This document shows, in pieces, positions 44,808 to 61,149 of a stretch of DNA of 64,000 nt (the first letter of the stretch is position 1; every line of letters begins with the position of its first letter). Both the position numbers and the translations under genes were made by a program. Below the pieces are notes generated by a model, which was not told the DNA's origin, searched no databases, and saw nothing but the letters and a program-made list of their open reading frames with translations. This DNA is from Trinickia symbiotica (GTDB lineage Bacteria; Pseudomonadota; Gammaproteobacteria; Burkholderiales; Burkholderiaceae), in contig NZ_PTIR01000013.1 in NCBI RefSeq assembly GCF_002934455.1, forward strand, positions 119,138-183,137, given 5' to 3'.

Positions 44808-45251
44808 TCACCGAGCGGCTGTGCAATGCCAGGTTCTTGCGACGGGGTTCGAAAACCGGCCGTCGTATTCGACTGTACAAGCCCGCGTCCCCTTGCCGAG
44901 CGGCCTCGCCATTAGCACGCTTGTCCCCGCATACTCGCATGCTACCCAGTAGGCGTTGGGTGAATCCGGAAACGTCCAAGTGTCGACTTCACTGTTGGCT
45001 CGGCGTATACGTTGATCAGGAACGAGTTGTGCCTTGTCTGTTGGCGGGCCTGACCAGAACGAAACGTTCGTGAGCGGATAGTCGCACTTTGCGTCATAGC
45101 TCGACCAGCCCTCGGGCGCGTTGCCGGAAAAAGCCTGGCTCACGGCAATACTCGTGGGACAAGTAGATGCAATTTCGGCTCGGCCGATCGCCGGAAGGAT
45201 GACGAGCGACGATAGCGCAACAAGTTCGGCAAAGCTAGGATAGAGTCGCAT
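44808..45251 (-). CDS. STY0301-like secreted protein, probable periplasmic immunity protein for the upstream amidase
   Basis: The protein has 147 residues. There is a signal peptide (MRLYPSFAELVALSSLVILP, cleavage probably after GRA) and a small beta-rich domain with CPTSIAV, SFWSGPPTDKAQLVP, TWTFPDSPNAYWVACEYAG and a C-terminal pair of Cys (ACTVEYDG, TWHC). The pattern fits proteins annotated as STY0301 family, which commonly follow BPSL0067 genes. Its periplasmic location suits neutralising a peptidoglycan amidase. The ATG at 45251 was chosen; a GTG at 45257 overlaps the amidase stop (GTGA). Function is inferred from context. Confidence 0.72.
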   Translation of the reverse strand: MRLYPSFAELVALSSLVILPAIGRAEIASTCPTSIAVSQAFSGNAPEGWSSYDAKCDYPLTNVSFWSGPPTDKAQLVPDQRIRRANSEVDTWTFPDSPNAYWVACEYAGTSVLMARPLGKGTRACTVEYDGRFSNPVARTWHCTAAR

Positions 45252-45253
45252 AA

Positions 45254-45634
45254 TCACTTGATCACCGAGAATGCATCGCCGTTATCGCTGGGCGAAATAT
45301 AGTTCCCATTCTTGTCCTTACCGAGAAATCGGAGCCGCCGCTTCCTGATAGTGCCACTCGTCGACCATTGGTCAATAACGACGATGCCGATCACATCCTG
45401 ACTCAAATAAAAAGCGGCGTGATTGCCGGTCGGGCGATTGGGGTAGCGGCCGTTCACGAAGGTCGCTATGGCTGTTCCCTTCGGCAGTGCCCAGTTTCCT
45501 CGCACCGGTGCTCCCTCTTTCCAAAGGGACGCCGGCGGAGCTTTTGCAAACTCTTTGATCAGCGCCACGCACTGTTTAGTACCAACAGTTGGCTGTTTTT
45601 CCAATGACTCCGCTTGCTCATAGATATACGGCAG
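45254..45634 (-). CDS. BPSL0067-like NlpC/P60-type amidase, probable antibacterial effector (apparent CTG start)
   Basis: The protein has 126 residues if it begins at CTG 45634. It then reads (M)PYIYEQAESLEKQPTVGTKQCVALIKEF, matching the N-terminus usual in BPSL0067-family proteins. Likely catalytic residues are C22 (QCVAL), H72 (TGNHAAFY) and D88 (VIDQW), the Cys/His papain-like arrangement of NlpC/P60 and type VI Tae amidases. AAGGTG (45643-45648) lies 8 nt before the CTG. An in-frame stop is seven codons upstream and no ATG or GTG is in frame; a TTG at 45604 would remove ten conserved residues. No signal peptide is present, so export would need a dedicated secretion system. The following gene is the probable immunity protein. 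Confidence 0.72.
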   Translation of the reverse strand: MPYIYEQAESLEKQPTVGTKQCVALIKEFAKAPPASLWKEGAPVRGNWALPKGTAIATFVNGRYPNRPTGNHAAFYLSQDVIGIVVIDQWSTSGTIRKRRLRFLGKDKNGNYISPSDNGDAFSVIK

Positions 45635-45963
45635 TGTGCGCTCACCTTATCGTTATGTAATGGCATCGGCGCCAACTTGCGCCCTCTCGGAACCAGTCGA
45701 TCTTATGTGAGTTCGTCTGGTCATTCAACCTATAAGAGCTAGTGGGATCATAGAAAATCAGCGTATGCATCCGTGCTGCGTGACGTCGATGGCGGACGGC
45801 GTCGTGGCCGCCAAGGAGATCCAGCGGCGCATCGACGCCGGAGCGCAGGGCGCTTTCATCGCGGCGGTACGTGCGCAAAGGTTGAAGAAACCGACGTCGC
45901 CTCGTCCTCGACAGCGTGACTTCACAAGCGCATTCGCCCGAAACGAACCCTCTCCAACGCGAA
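45635..45963 (-). other. Non-coding gap between the two toxin/immunity pairs, possible gene remnant
   Basis: The stretch from about 45765 to 45900 looks more GC-rich than the flanking toxin genes and contains short open frames on both strands (78 codons minus, 82 codons plus) without any protein pattern I recognise. It may be the decayed end of another gene or the upstream control region of the amidase gene. Only the ribosome binding site at its left end is interpretable. Confidence 0.35.
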
Positions 45964-46368
45964 TCAGCTCATCAAGCCGTGCGAAACAGTTCCACGGCGA
46001 GCGAACTCTTTGAACGCCGAGCGCACGATCGCGAGATCACCAGTCACTGCTTTGGCAGCATATGACTCCCCCAAAATACTAACGAAACCATCCTGAGCGC
46101 TCTCATTCGTCAACGTTCTCGTATTAGCCCTTCGGTCTTCCGCAACCTCCGCCAGCATCAGCAGATAGCGCCCGCCATCCGAGTACAGAACCAGCTCATA
46201 CGGCCCCACATCCGGCGCTGGATCAAGCCTCATACATAGGACCCCGTCACCACCACCAACCGTGTCGATGGTTCGGTCGATTGTCATGTCGTCGGGGTCG
46301 ATCAGTGTTTCAAGCTGCCTACGTCCAGTATCGTTGCCGAGGAGGAAACCTCCAAATGCAATCTTCAT
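45964..46368 (-). CDS. Small cytosolic protein of unknown family, candidate immunity protein for the deaminase toxin
   Basis: The protein has 134 residues and is acidic, without signal peptide or membrane segment. It begins MKIAFGGFLLGNDTGRRQLE and contains GGGDGVLCMRLDPAPD and YELVLYSDGGRYLLMLAEVAE, suggesting alternating strands and helices. I do not recognise a named family. Its ATG overlaps the toxin stop by 4 nt (ATGA), so the two are translated in a coupled way. A cytosolic immunity protein is what a nucleic-acid or nucleotide deaminase would require. Function is inferred from position only. Confidence 0.6.
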   Translation of the reverse strand: MKIAFGGFLLGNDTGRRQLETLIDPDDMTIDRTIDTVGGGDGVLCMRLDPAPDVGPYELVLYSDGGRYLLMLAEVAEDRRANTRTLTNESAQDGFVSILGESYAAKAVTGDLAIVRSAFKEFARRGTVSHGLMS

Positions 46369-49300
46369 TGGCGCACCTCGAGCTTATCCATGCCCTGTTC
46401 CCAGTAGTACGTTTTTGGTTTTCCGTCCAAGTCGTCCGTTGCTTCGACGATAATAGCGCTCAACCCTGCTGCTTTGGCGGCCTCCGGGATGTGCTCCTTG
46501 CACGATCCGCAAACGTCCTTCCCCCTCACCGTCATCCTCAACTCCGCTCCCACCGTCACGCCTGCTTCATACGCTTTCTGAATAACCGCGATCTCGGCAT
46601 GAGCGGTAAACATGTCTCCGTTAGGAACCGGGCCCTTATCATCGGCACCACGGGTAGCTGTTTTTTCGGCGATGAAATCTGATATCAATGTGCGCTTGCC
46701 CTTTGCCTCGTCCTCTATCGCTTTTTTGATCTTACCGCGAGCGCTCGCCGTGGCTTTGCGCTCGTTCATGCCCTTGGCCATGTTTTCCGCAGTTTCTTGC
46801 TTGATGACCTCTGCCTTGGCGTCCATCATTGCGTCTATCCTGGCCTTCGCGCTACTGTCGGTGAATTCTCTGCCGCCGACAGTGCCCGTTGCGGTTACTG
46901 TCGTTCTGCCACCGCCGTTAAGCCCGGGGAGGTCCCGCGCGACCACCCAGCCAGCTTTATGCATTTCCGGGCCGAATATGTATTCGAGGCGGACGGTCAT
47001 CACTCTGTTCGAGCCGTCTGGCGAAACGACGTTCCAGATCGGCCGCTCAGGGGTGGTTTTCGCCCTATCGGGAGCAAGCCGATACAGATTGCCTTCCAAC
47101 TCCGCGTAATGCGCAGCGGTGGCAGGGTCCCAAAGCATGCCGGAGGCGGTTCGCTGCAACATGGCAGGTCGCGTCGCGACTTCGTAGCCCTCGAGCTTCT
47201 TAGCAACCCGAACAACATCGAGCGATCGGATCGTGGATATGGAGGGGACAGGCTTTGGAGCCGCTTTCCCGGGTACTTTCACCCTAGCGATTTTCAGCGC
47301 CTTGGCATCAGGAGCGAACCCAAGATCCCGCAGTGCGGTCAGGCTCTGGTTCACCTGCACTTGCAGTGGACGAGAAATCCCCTCGAACGGGATCGAACGC
47401 GAAGCCATGCGTGCATCGTCCAACGCCGAGTAGGAGATGACCTTGCGAACACCCCCAGCCTTGCCCTTGCCTTCCGCAAAGGGCGCGGCATCGAGCGCGA
47501 GGCCCAAGATTCCGCCCACCACTTGCGCGGTATCGTCATTGGCGATGCCTTCGGCGATAGTGACGCCGGGTCCAACTAAAGGAACCATCGACACCACCGC
47601 CATCCCGAACCGCTCGTGGTCACCCGTGCGAAGGCCGTCCCCCATGTTATAGGCGGTCCCGACCACCGGCAGGGAGTTGATGATCTGCTCCAAGTTTGCG
47701 GTCTCGACGCCTTCTGCAAAGCCAATAACGTTCGAGAGGATAGGCATGTTATCCAGCCAGTGCCTGATATTCGTCCCCCTTTCTGAGTCGTGCTCCTTCA
47801 CGCGCGCCAAAATCCAGTTGACGCTATTTACGATCGGGCCGACGAAGGGATCGATAATGCGCGGAGGGTGTTGCTTCGCTATCTCACGGACGGCCTCGGC
47901 CGTCCGTGCGTCGCTCTCCTCCTTCTGCGCGGTCTTCACAAGTTCCGCCAGTATTGCCTCGATGGCTGCCTCAGTCTGCGGAACCTTATCGACGGTGCGC
48001 AGCCGAAGGCGAGCCGCTGCGCTGAAGTAGGGGGCATCGAATCGGCCATCAGTCCGGAAGGTCGACTCGGCTTTTTTGAGTTTGCGAGCAACGGATGGGA
48101 CATGGATCTCCGCACCGTTGTCCGCAATAAGTGCAGCATCGCTAATTGGCGTCTGTTTGCTCCGATCGAGAAACGTATCGAGCATGCGTTTGCCGGTCGT
48201 CTTTAACGGTTGGATGAGTTGGGCGGCACTCAGCCCCGTCTCCTCCATCAGGATTTCGAGCGTAACGGCACGCTCGTCGAAGTGCGGCGGCCCACTGTAT
48301 TCGATGAGGACATCGTTGAGATAGCTGCACAAATCGGCGAACCGTTCTTCCGGAGTGTTGCCGGCTAGGGCAATGCCTCTTGTCTTGGCGAGATTGATTC
48401 CGAGGAGCACTCGCGGATCGATTAAGGTTCCGTCTACCTGCTGCCAATCATTGACGAGCGCTATAAAGGCGCGAAAGACGTCGGCTTCAGTGGCATAAGG
48501 TTCCGGGGCTGGGTTGCCCCGCGCGAGCGCCGCAGCCTTCAGCACGCTGGCCATGGCATTCTCCATGCCGCCAATCGGATATTGGTAGTCCAGGCCGCGC
48601 TCGTCCAGGAATCTCTCGACTGCTTCAAGTCGGTCACTTGCGCTCAATCGGGCATAAGCGGGGATGTTCAAGAGCGAGGGCTCCTCCGCCAGCTCTGAGA
48701 CGCTCTTGCCGACAGCGTTGACGAGTGTGTTGCCGTCGAAATAGATCTTGTCTTGTAGCTCGTGCTCAGGGAGAGAAGGACGCTCGAACATGCGGCGCCT
48801 GAGTGCCTCGCCCTCGAGCGCAGGGTTGAACTGGTTGAGCGCGATACCGCCCTCCACGGTTATCTCTCGGGTCGACGGCGAGATCTTTACGCGAGCGGCG
48901 CAGTAAAGCAGCGCAGCGAGTTCTGATAGTCGCTGTCGCTTCGTTTCGTTATCCACCACTCGCGAAACTTCGAGGGGTAACGACCGCGCTCGCTCGCCGC
49001 TCGGATCCAACAACCGTTCGATGAATCCTTCCGCAACGGCGAAACCAAGCTCTCCATGCTGTGTGACAGCCGCAGCCAGCAGCGCCTGAGTCGCTGTCTG
49101 AATCGCTGATAGGGTGCCCCATGCGGGCGACTCCTTGTCGATCGTCAGAAAGACAAACCGATCGGTCTTGGCGGGGGCCGCGGCTTCATCTTTATTCCGG
49201 ACCGAGGCCACTACCGCCGCAATCGCTCGCGCGAGTAAAGGGCCGACGATAAGAGGGTCCACCCCACTAACGAACCGCTTTGTGCGCTGTCGTCTTGCCT

Positions 49301-49493
49301 CGTCGATGAGCGCGGTCTTCATCCTCGCGTCGTTCTCAATAATCCGCAAAGAGTCTGGCGCATCGGCGTGATCAGAGAAGTTACGAGCGGCGACCTGCTC
49401 GCCCTCCTCCTGTCGCACTTGCGTCGAACCGCACAATTGTTCGCCGGTTTCGAGTGCGTTGACTGGGGTAATCTGTGACGGCGTGATTCTCAT
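46365..49493 (-). CDS. Large polymorphic-toxin-like protein with C-terminal zinc-dependent deaminase domain
   Basis: The protein has 1042 residues. The C-terminal domain (about 860-1042) carries the deaminase signature H965-A-E967 and C995-G-S-C998, separated by 27 residues, as in cytidine-deaminase-fold toxins. It resembles the BURPS668_1122 type of bacterial toxin deaminases, though I cannot confirm the family. The first roughly 600 residues are mostly helical, with no repeats, PAAR, RHS or signal peptide. Two hydrophobic stretches (about 629-650 and 656-672) could cross a membrane. A segment near 795-825 (YAELEGNLYRLAPD, ERPIWNVVSPDG) looks like linker modules in other giant toxins. The start is ATG 49493 with only a weak ribosome binding site. 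It lies just after the rpoC terminator and is followed by an overlapping small gene. Confidence 0.75.
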   Translation of the reverse strand: MRITPSQITPVNALETGEQLCGSTQVRQEEGEQVAARNFSDHADAPDSLRIIENDARMKTALIDEARRQRTKRFVSGVDPLIVGPLLARAIAAVVASVRNKDEAAAPAKTDRFVFLTIDKESPAWGTLSAIQTATQALLAAAVTQHGELGFAVAEGFIERLLDPSGERARSLPLEVSRVVDNETKRQRLSELAALLYCAARVKISPSTREITVEGGIALNQFNPALEGEALRRRMFERPSLPEHELQDKIYFDGNTLVNAVGKSVSELAEEPSLLNIPAYARLSASDRLEAVERFLDERGLDYQYPIGGMENAMASVLKAAALARGNPAPEPYATEADVFRAFIALVNDWQQVDGTLIDPRVLLGINLAKTRGIALAGNTPEERFADLCSYLNDVLIEYSGPPHFDERAVTLEILMEETGLSAAQLIQPLKTTGKRMLDTFLDRSKQTPISDAALIADNGAEIHVPSVARKLKKAESTFRTDGRFDAPYFSAAARLRLRTVDKVPQTEAAIEAILAELVKTAQKEESDARTAEAVREIAKQHPPRIIDPFVGPIVNSVNWILARVKEHDSERGTNIRHWLDNMPILSNVIGFAEGVETANLEQIINSLPVVGTAYNMGDGLRTGDHERFGMAVVSMVPLVGPGVTIAEGIANDDTAQVVGGILGLALDAAPFAEGKGKAGGVRKVISYSALDDARMASRSIPFEGISRPLQVQVNQSLTALRDLGFAPDAKALKIARVKVPGKAAPKPVPSISTIRSLDVVRVAKKLEGYEVATRPAMLQRTASGMLWDPATAAHYAELEGNLYRLAPDRAKTTPERPIWNVVSPDGSNRVMTVRLEYIFGPEMHKAGWVVARDLPGLNGGGRTTVTATGTVGGREFTDSSAKARIDAMMDAKAEVIKQETAENMAKGMNERKATASARGKIKKAIEDEAKGKRTLISDFIAEKTATRGADDKGPVPNGDMFTAHAEIAVIQKAYEAGVTVGAELRMTVRGKDVCGSCKEHIPEAAKAAGLSAIIVEATDDLDGKPKTYYWEQGMDKLEVRQ

Positions 49494-49684
49494 TCGAAGC
49501 TCGATTTAATGCGCGCGGCCATCCAAAGCTTTCATTGCCGGCGCGCGGTCCCATTACTTGCAGTTACGCCCACGTACGATAGATGAGCGACATCGGGGCT
49601 TCTAACGAGAACCAAATCTTTCTTTCGATTTCCCTTCGTAAAAACGACGCGCGAGTCAGCACCCGCTTCGCCTTCCACAAGCGC

Positions 49685-49720
49685 AAAAAAAAACCGCCCA
49701 GCCTCGCGACTGAGCGGTTT
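49685..49720 (-). terminator. Terminator of the rplKAJL-rpoBC operon
   Basis: On the minus strand AACCGC...GCGGTT forms a stem around TCAGTCGCGAGGCTGG and is followed by nine T. It lies about 40 nt past the rpoC stop and separates the polymerase operon from the toxin island. Confidence 0.92.
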
Positions 49721-49758
49721 CGCCGTGGAATCGGCCGAGCGGCATACGCCGCCGCGGC

Positions 49759-54003
<4,245 letters not shown>

Positions 54004-54024
54004 CGCTTTTCTCCAATAGTCCTA

Positions 54025-58131
<4,107 letters not shown>

Positions 58132-58521
58132 ACGATCTCCGAATCACGGCGGGCATTGTCGAGGCGTGTGGCCAAGATTTGAGAACCCGAGTGTTCACCG
58201 ACTGAGACCCGATGGCCGTCCTAAGGCTTGAACGAGCCTAGAAGCTTGGTGGTTGGCCGCTACCAACCGCTGGCTGACGGCAACGGAGCCTGCTGCTTTT
58301 GAATACTGCGTTCCGTTGCCCGACCAAACTTGCCTTCTGCAGTCGCTTCAGAAGACAAAGAAAAATGCCGATCGAGCTGGCCGAGGCGCGGCCGATGGGC
58401 AATTTTCTTTGGCCTCTGGGGCCCATGTCGCGGCGCTCGCACGTCGCAAAACATAGTCCCCACAAAGCACAAAAAGGCCGGCGGTGGAAATACCGCCAGC
58501 CTTCGCACAGCGCGCAGGATG
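58132..58521 (-). promoter_or_regulatory. rplL-rpoB intergenic control region
   Basis: This 390-nt non-coding gap holds the attenuator at 58471-58502 and, further downstream in the transcript, a 9-bp inverted repeat GGCAACGGA / TCCGTTGCC (58279-58287 / 58312-58320) with a 24-nt loop. The latter resembles an RNase III processing stem, as known at this site in E. coli. I saw no protein-coding frame. Confidence 0.65.
58471..58502 (-). terminator. Attenuator between rplL and rpoB
   Basis: The minus strand reads GGCTGGCGGT, loop ATTTCC, ACCGCCGGCC then TTTTTG, a good intrinsic terminator about 20 nt after the rplL stop. Partial read-through would set the ratio of ribosomal protein to polymerase mRNA. 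Confidence 0.85.
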
Positions 58522-58902
58522 TTACTTGATCTCTGCCTTCGCGCCGGCGTCTTCGAGCTTCTTCTTCGCTTCTTCGGCGGCAGCCTTGGGCACCGCTTCC
58601 TTGACGGGCTTCGGTGCACCGTCGACGAGGTCCTTCGCTTCCTTCAGGCCCAGGCCCGTCAGTTCGCGAACGGCCTTGATGACGGAGACCTTGTTCGCGC
58701 CGGCTTCGAGCAGGTTGACCGTGAATTCGGTCTGCTCTTCCGCCGCCGCGGCCGCGCCGCCGCCAGCACCCGCCGGGCCCGCCACTGCCACGGCAGCGGC
58801 CGACACGCCAAACTTCTCTTCGAACGCCTTGACGAGCTCGTTCAGTTCCAGCACCGACATCGCGCCAACGGCTTCGAGGATGTCTTCTTTTGCGATTGCC
58901 AT
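58522..58902 (-). CDS. rplL: 50S ribosomal protein L7/L12
   Basis: The protein has 126 residues. The N-terminal dimerisation helix pair ([24 protein letters not shown]), an Ala/Gly hinge ([22 protein letters not shown]) split here for brevity into its alanine- and glycine-rich core, and the C-terminal factor-binding domain ([20 protein letters not shown]) identify the stalk protein that recruits translation GTPases. Confidence 0.98.
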   Translation of the reverse strand: MAIAKEDILEAVGAMSVLELNELVKAFEEKFGVSAAAVAVAGPAGAGGGAAAAAEEQTEFTVNLLEAGANKVSVIKAVRELTGLGLKEAKDLVDGAPKPVKEAVPKAAAEEAKKKLEDAGAKAEIK

Positions 58903-58986
58903 TTGAAATACTCCTAAATTGAATTCGGATACAGCCAGCGATCAGTTACGCCCGGCCGCCGTCCCTCATGCGTGGCCTGAGCAAGC

Positions 58987-59484
58987 TCAGGCGGCTTCGC
59001 CCTGCTTCTTCTCGGCGAGCGCGGCGAGCGCGCGCGCAAAGCCCGAAACAGGCGCCTGCATGACGAACAGCAGCTTCGAGAGCAGTTCCTCGCGGCTCGG
59101 GATGTTGGCGAGCGCTTGCACGCCAGCCTTGTCCATCACCTTGCCTTCGTAGGAACCGGCCTTGATGATCAACTTGTCATTGCCTTTGCTGAAGTCGTTG
59201 ACGACTTTTGCCGCGGCAATGGCATCTTCGGAGATGCCGTAGATCAGAGGACCGGTCATCTGCTCAGCCAGCGGAGCAAACGGGGTACCTTCGACGGCGC
59301 GACGCGCCAGCGTGTTCTTCAACACGCGCAGGTACACCTGCTGCTCGCGCGCTTTCGCGCGCAGCTTCGTCAGATCGCCAACCGTGATTCCACGATACTC
59401 GGCCAGCACCATGGACTGGGCTTTCGCAACCTGCGCGGAAACCTCAGCCACGACGGCCTGCTTATCTTCCTTGTTGAGTGGCAC
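58987..59484 (-). CDS. rplJ: 50S ribosomal protein L10
   Basis: The protein has 165 residues. [39 protein letters not shown] and the C-terminal helix [13 protein letters not shown], which carries L7/L12 dimers, identify L10. It starts at GTG 59484 with GGAGG at 6 nt; the open frame continues 38 codons upstream through the leader. In enterics L10-L12 binds the leader to repress the operon. Confidence 0.97.
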   Translation of the reverse strand: MPLNKEDKQAVVAEVSAQVAKAQSMVLAEYRGITVGDLTKLRAKAREQQVYLRVLKNTLARRAVEGTPFAPLAEQMTGPLIYGISEDAIAAAKVVNDFSKGNDKLIIKAGSYEGKVMDKAGVQALANIPSREELLSKLLFVMQAPVSGFARALAALAEKKQGEAA

Positions 59485-59862
59485 GGTCAACCTCCAAATT
59501 CGACACACGCGGTGCGATTGCTTCAATCGAACCTTGCGTGCCGCGTTCAACAACGGCGTCCGACGTGTTAGGAGTATTTCGACCATCCGCCTTCGCATCG
59601 CTGCAGCCGGCGGCCGGCTTCATCACTGCAAAACTGTTCGGGTTCGCCATCTGCGTTGGCTTTGGGATTAAGGAAATGCCCAACTGCTGCACTTCCGCCA
59701 ACGGTCTTTGACAACCGGCCGAGAGAGGCGAACTTCCGCTTCCCGCGACCGCCCAAAGCACTTAAATATCGCGCCGGCTACCGGCTTTGCCGACTACCTG
59801 TGTGGCCTTGCCTGCCGGCGCGATAGATTCTTTACTACCTTGCTCTATTCCGCGGTGACTGC
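59485..59862 (-). promoter_or_regulatory. rplA-rplJ spacer (L10 leader region)
   Basis: This 378-nt gap has no convincing gene. Right after rplA there is a 12-bp perfect stem TATCGCGCCGGC / GCCGGCGCGATA (arms 59767-59778 and 59814-59825, loop 35 nt) lacking a T run. The rest is the long leader where autogenous control by L10-L12 is expected from enteric precedent; I could not point to the binding kink-turn itself. Confidence 0.55.
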
Positions 59863-60561
59863 TTACTGCGCGGCGAGCGATGTTTGATCGACGCGTACGC
59901 CGACACCCATCGTGCTCGACACCGCGATCTTGCGCAGGTACACGCCCTTGCTCGACGCCGGCTTCGCCTTTTGCAGCGCTTCGACGAGTGCCGACAGGTT
60001 GGTGCGCAGCGCGCTCGGCTCGAACGAGGCACGGCCGATCGTAGCGTGGATAATCCCCGCCTTGTCGACGCGGAACTGCACCTGACCGGCCTTCGCGTTC
60101 TTCACGGCGGTGGCGACGTCGGGCGTCACGGTGCCGACCTTCGGGTTCGGCATCAGGCCGCGCGGACCGAGGATCTGACCGAGCGTACCGACCACACGCA
60201 TCGTGTCCGGCGACGCGATCACCACGTCGAAGTTCAGGTTGCCGCCCTTGATCTGCTCGGCCAAGTCTTCCATGCCGACAATCTCGGCGCCCGCGGCGCG
60301 GGCCTGCTCGGCCTTTTCGCCTTGCGCGAAGACGGCGACTCGCACCGATTTGCCGGTACCGGCCGGCAGCACGACGGAGCCACGCACGACCTGATCCGAC
60401 TTCTTCGCATCGATGCCGAGCTGCACGGCCACGTCGATCGACTCATCGAACTTCGCCGTCGCGCATTCCTTGACGAGCACGAGCGCTTCCTCGATCGGGT
60501 AGAGCTTCTGACGATCGACCTTGTTTGCGAATGCCTGCAAACGCTTCGAAACCTTAGCCAT
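59863..60561 (-). CDS. rplA: 50S ribosomal protein L1
   Basis: The protein has 232 residues. [32 protein letters not shown] N-terminus, [21 protein letters not shown] and the C-terminal [11 protein letters not shown] identify L1, the mobile E-site stalk. It directly abuts rplK with no spacer. Confidence 0.98.
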   Translation of the reverse strand: MAKVSKRLQAFANKVDRQKLYPIEEALVLVKECATAKFDESIDVAVQLGIDAKKSDQVVRGSVVLPAGTGKSVRVAVFAQGEKAEQARAAGAEIVGMEDLAEQIKGGNLNFDVVIASPDTMRVVGTLGQILGPRGLMPNPKVGTVTPDVATAVKNAKAGQVQFRVDKAGIIHATIGRASFEPSALRTNLSALVEALQKAKPASSKGVYLRKIAVSSTMGVGVRVDQTSLAAQ

Positions 60562-60993
60562 TTACACGCCCTCCACGGTGATGCCCATCGAGCGGGCGCT
60601 GCCGGCGATCGTACGGACCGCGGCATCCAAGTCGGCTGCCGTGAGATCCGGCATTTTCGTCTTGGCGATTTCTTCTGCCTGGGCGCGCGTGATCTTGCCG
60701 ACCTTGTCGGTATGGGGCTTGCTCGAGCCCTTGTCGACCTTCGCGGCCTTCTTGATCAGCACCGTGGCCGGCGGCGTCTTCAGAATGAACGTGAAGCTCT
60801 TGTCGGCGAACGCGGTGATGACGACGGGGACGGGCAGACCCGGCTCCATCGACTGGGTCTGCGCGTTGAACGCCTTGCAGAACTCCATGATGTTCAGGCC
60901 GCGCTGGCCCAGTGCCGGACCGACCGGCGGCGACGGGTTGGCTTTACCTGCAGGAATCTGCAGCTTGATAAAGCCGATAATTTTCTTTGCCAT
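60562..60993 (-). CDS. rplK: 50S ribosomal protein L11
   Basis: The protein has 143 residues. [35 protein letters not shown] and the C-terminal [12 protein letters not shown] identify L11 of the GTPase-associated centre, which also controls RelA activation. It follows nusG by 156 nt. Confidence 0.98.
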   Translation of the reverse strand: MAKKIIGFIKLQIPAGKANPSPPVGPALGQRGLNIMEFCKAFNAQTQSMEPGLPVPVVITAFADKSFTFILKTPPATVLIKKAAKVDKGSSKPHTDKVGKITRAQAEEIAKTKMPDLTAADLDAAVRTIAGSARSMGITVEGV

Positions 60994-61149
60994 TTGGACA
61001 ACCTCGTTGGAACGCGTGGGCGTTCGGTGAGTGATAACGCGCGTTCGTCGCTTCGATGCTTGCGGCTACTGACGCTCCTCAACGGTCATTGAGCGGACCG
61101 TAAGCGCTGAAGGGACTGCCCGCGCGCGGGCAATCCGCATGAAACTCGA

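Noticed and set aside
45642..45878. 78-codon open frame on the minus strand between the toxin pairs
   Set aside because: No recognisable protein pattern, it overlaps the ribosome binding site of the amidase gene, and the composition is arginine/histidine-rich as in chance frames.
45765..46013. 82-codon open frame on the plus strand near the candidate immunity gene
   Set aside because: It overlaps the end of the 134-residue gene in antisense, has no ribosome binding site of note and no family pattern.
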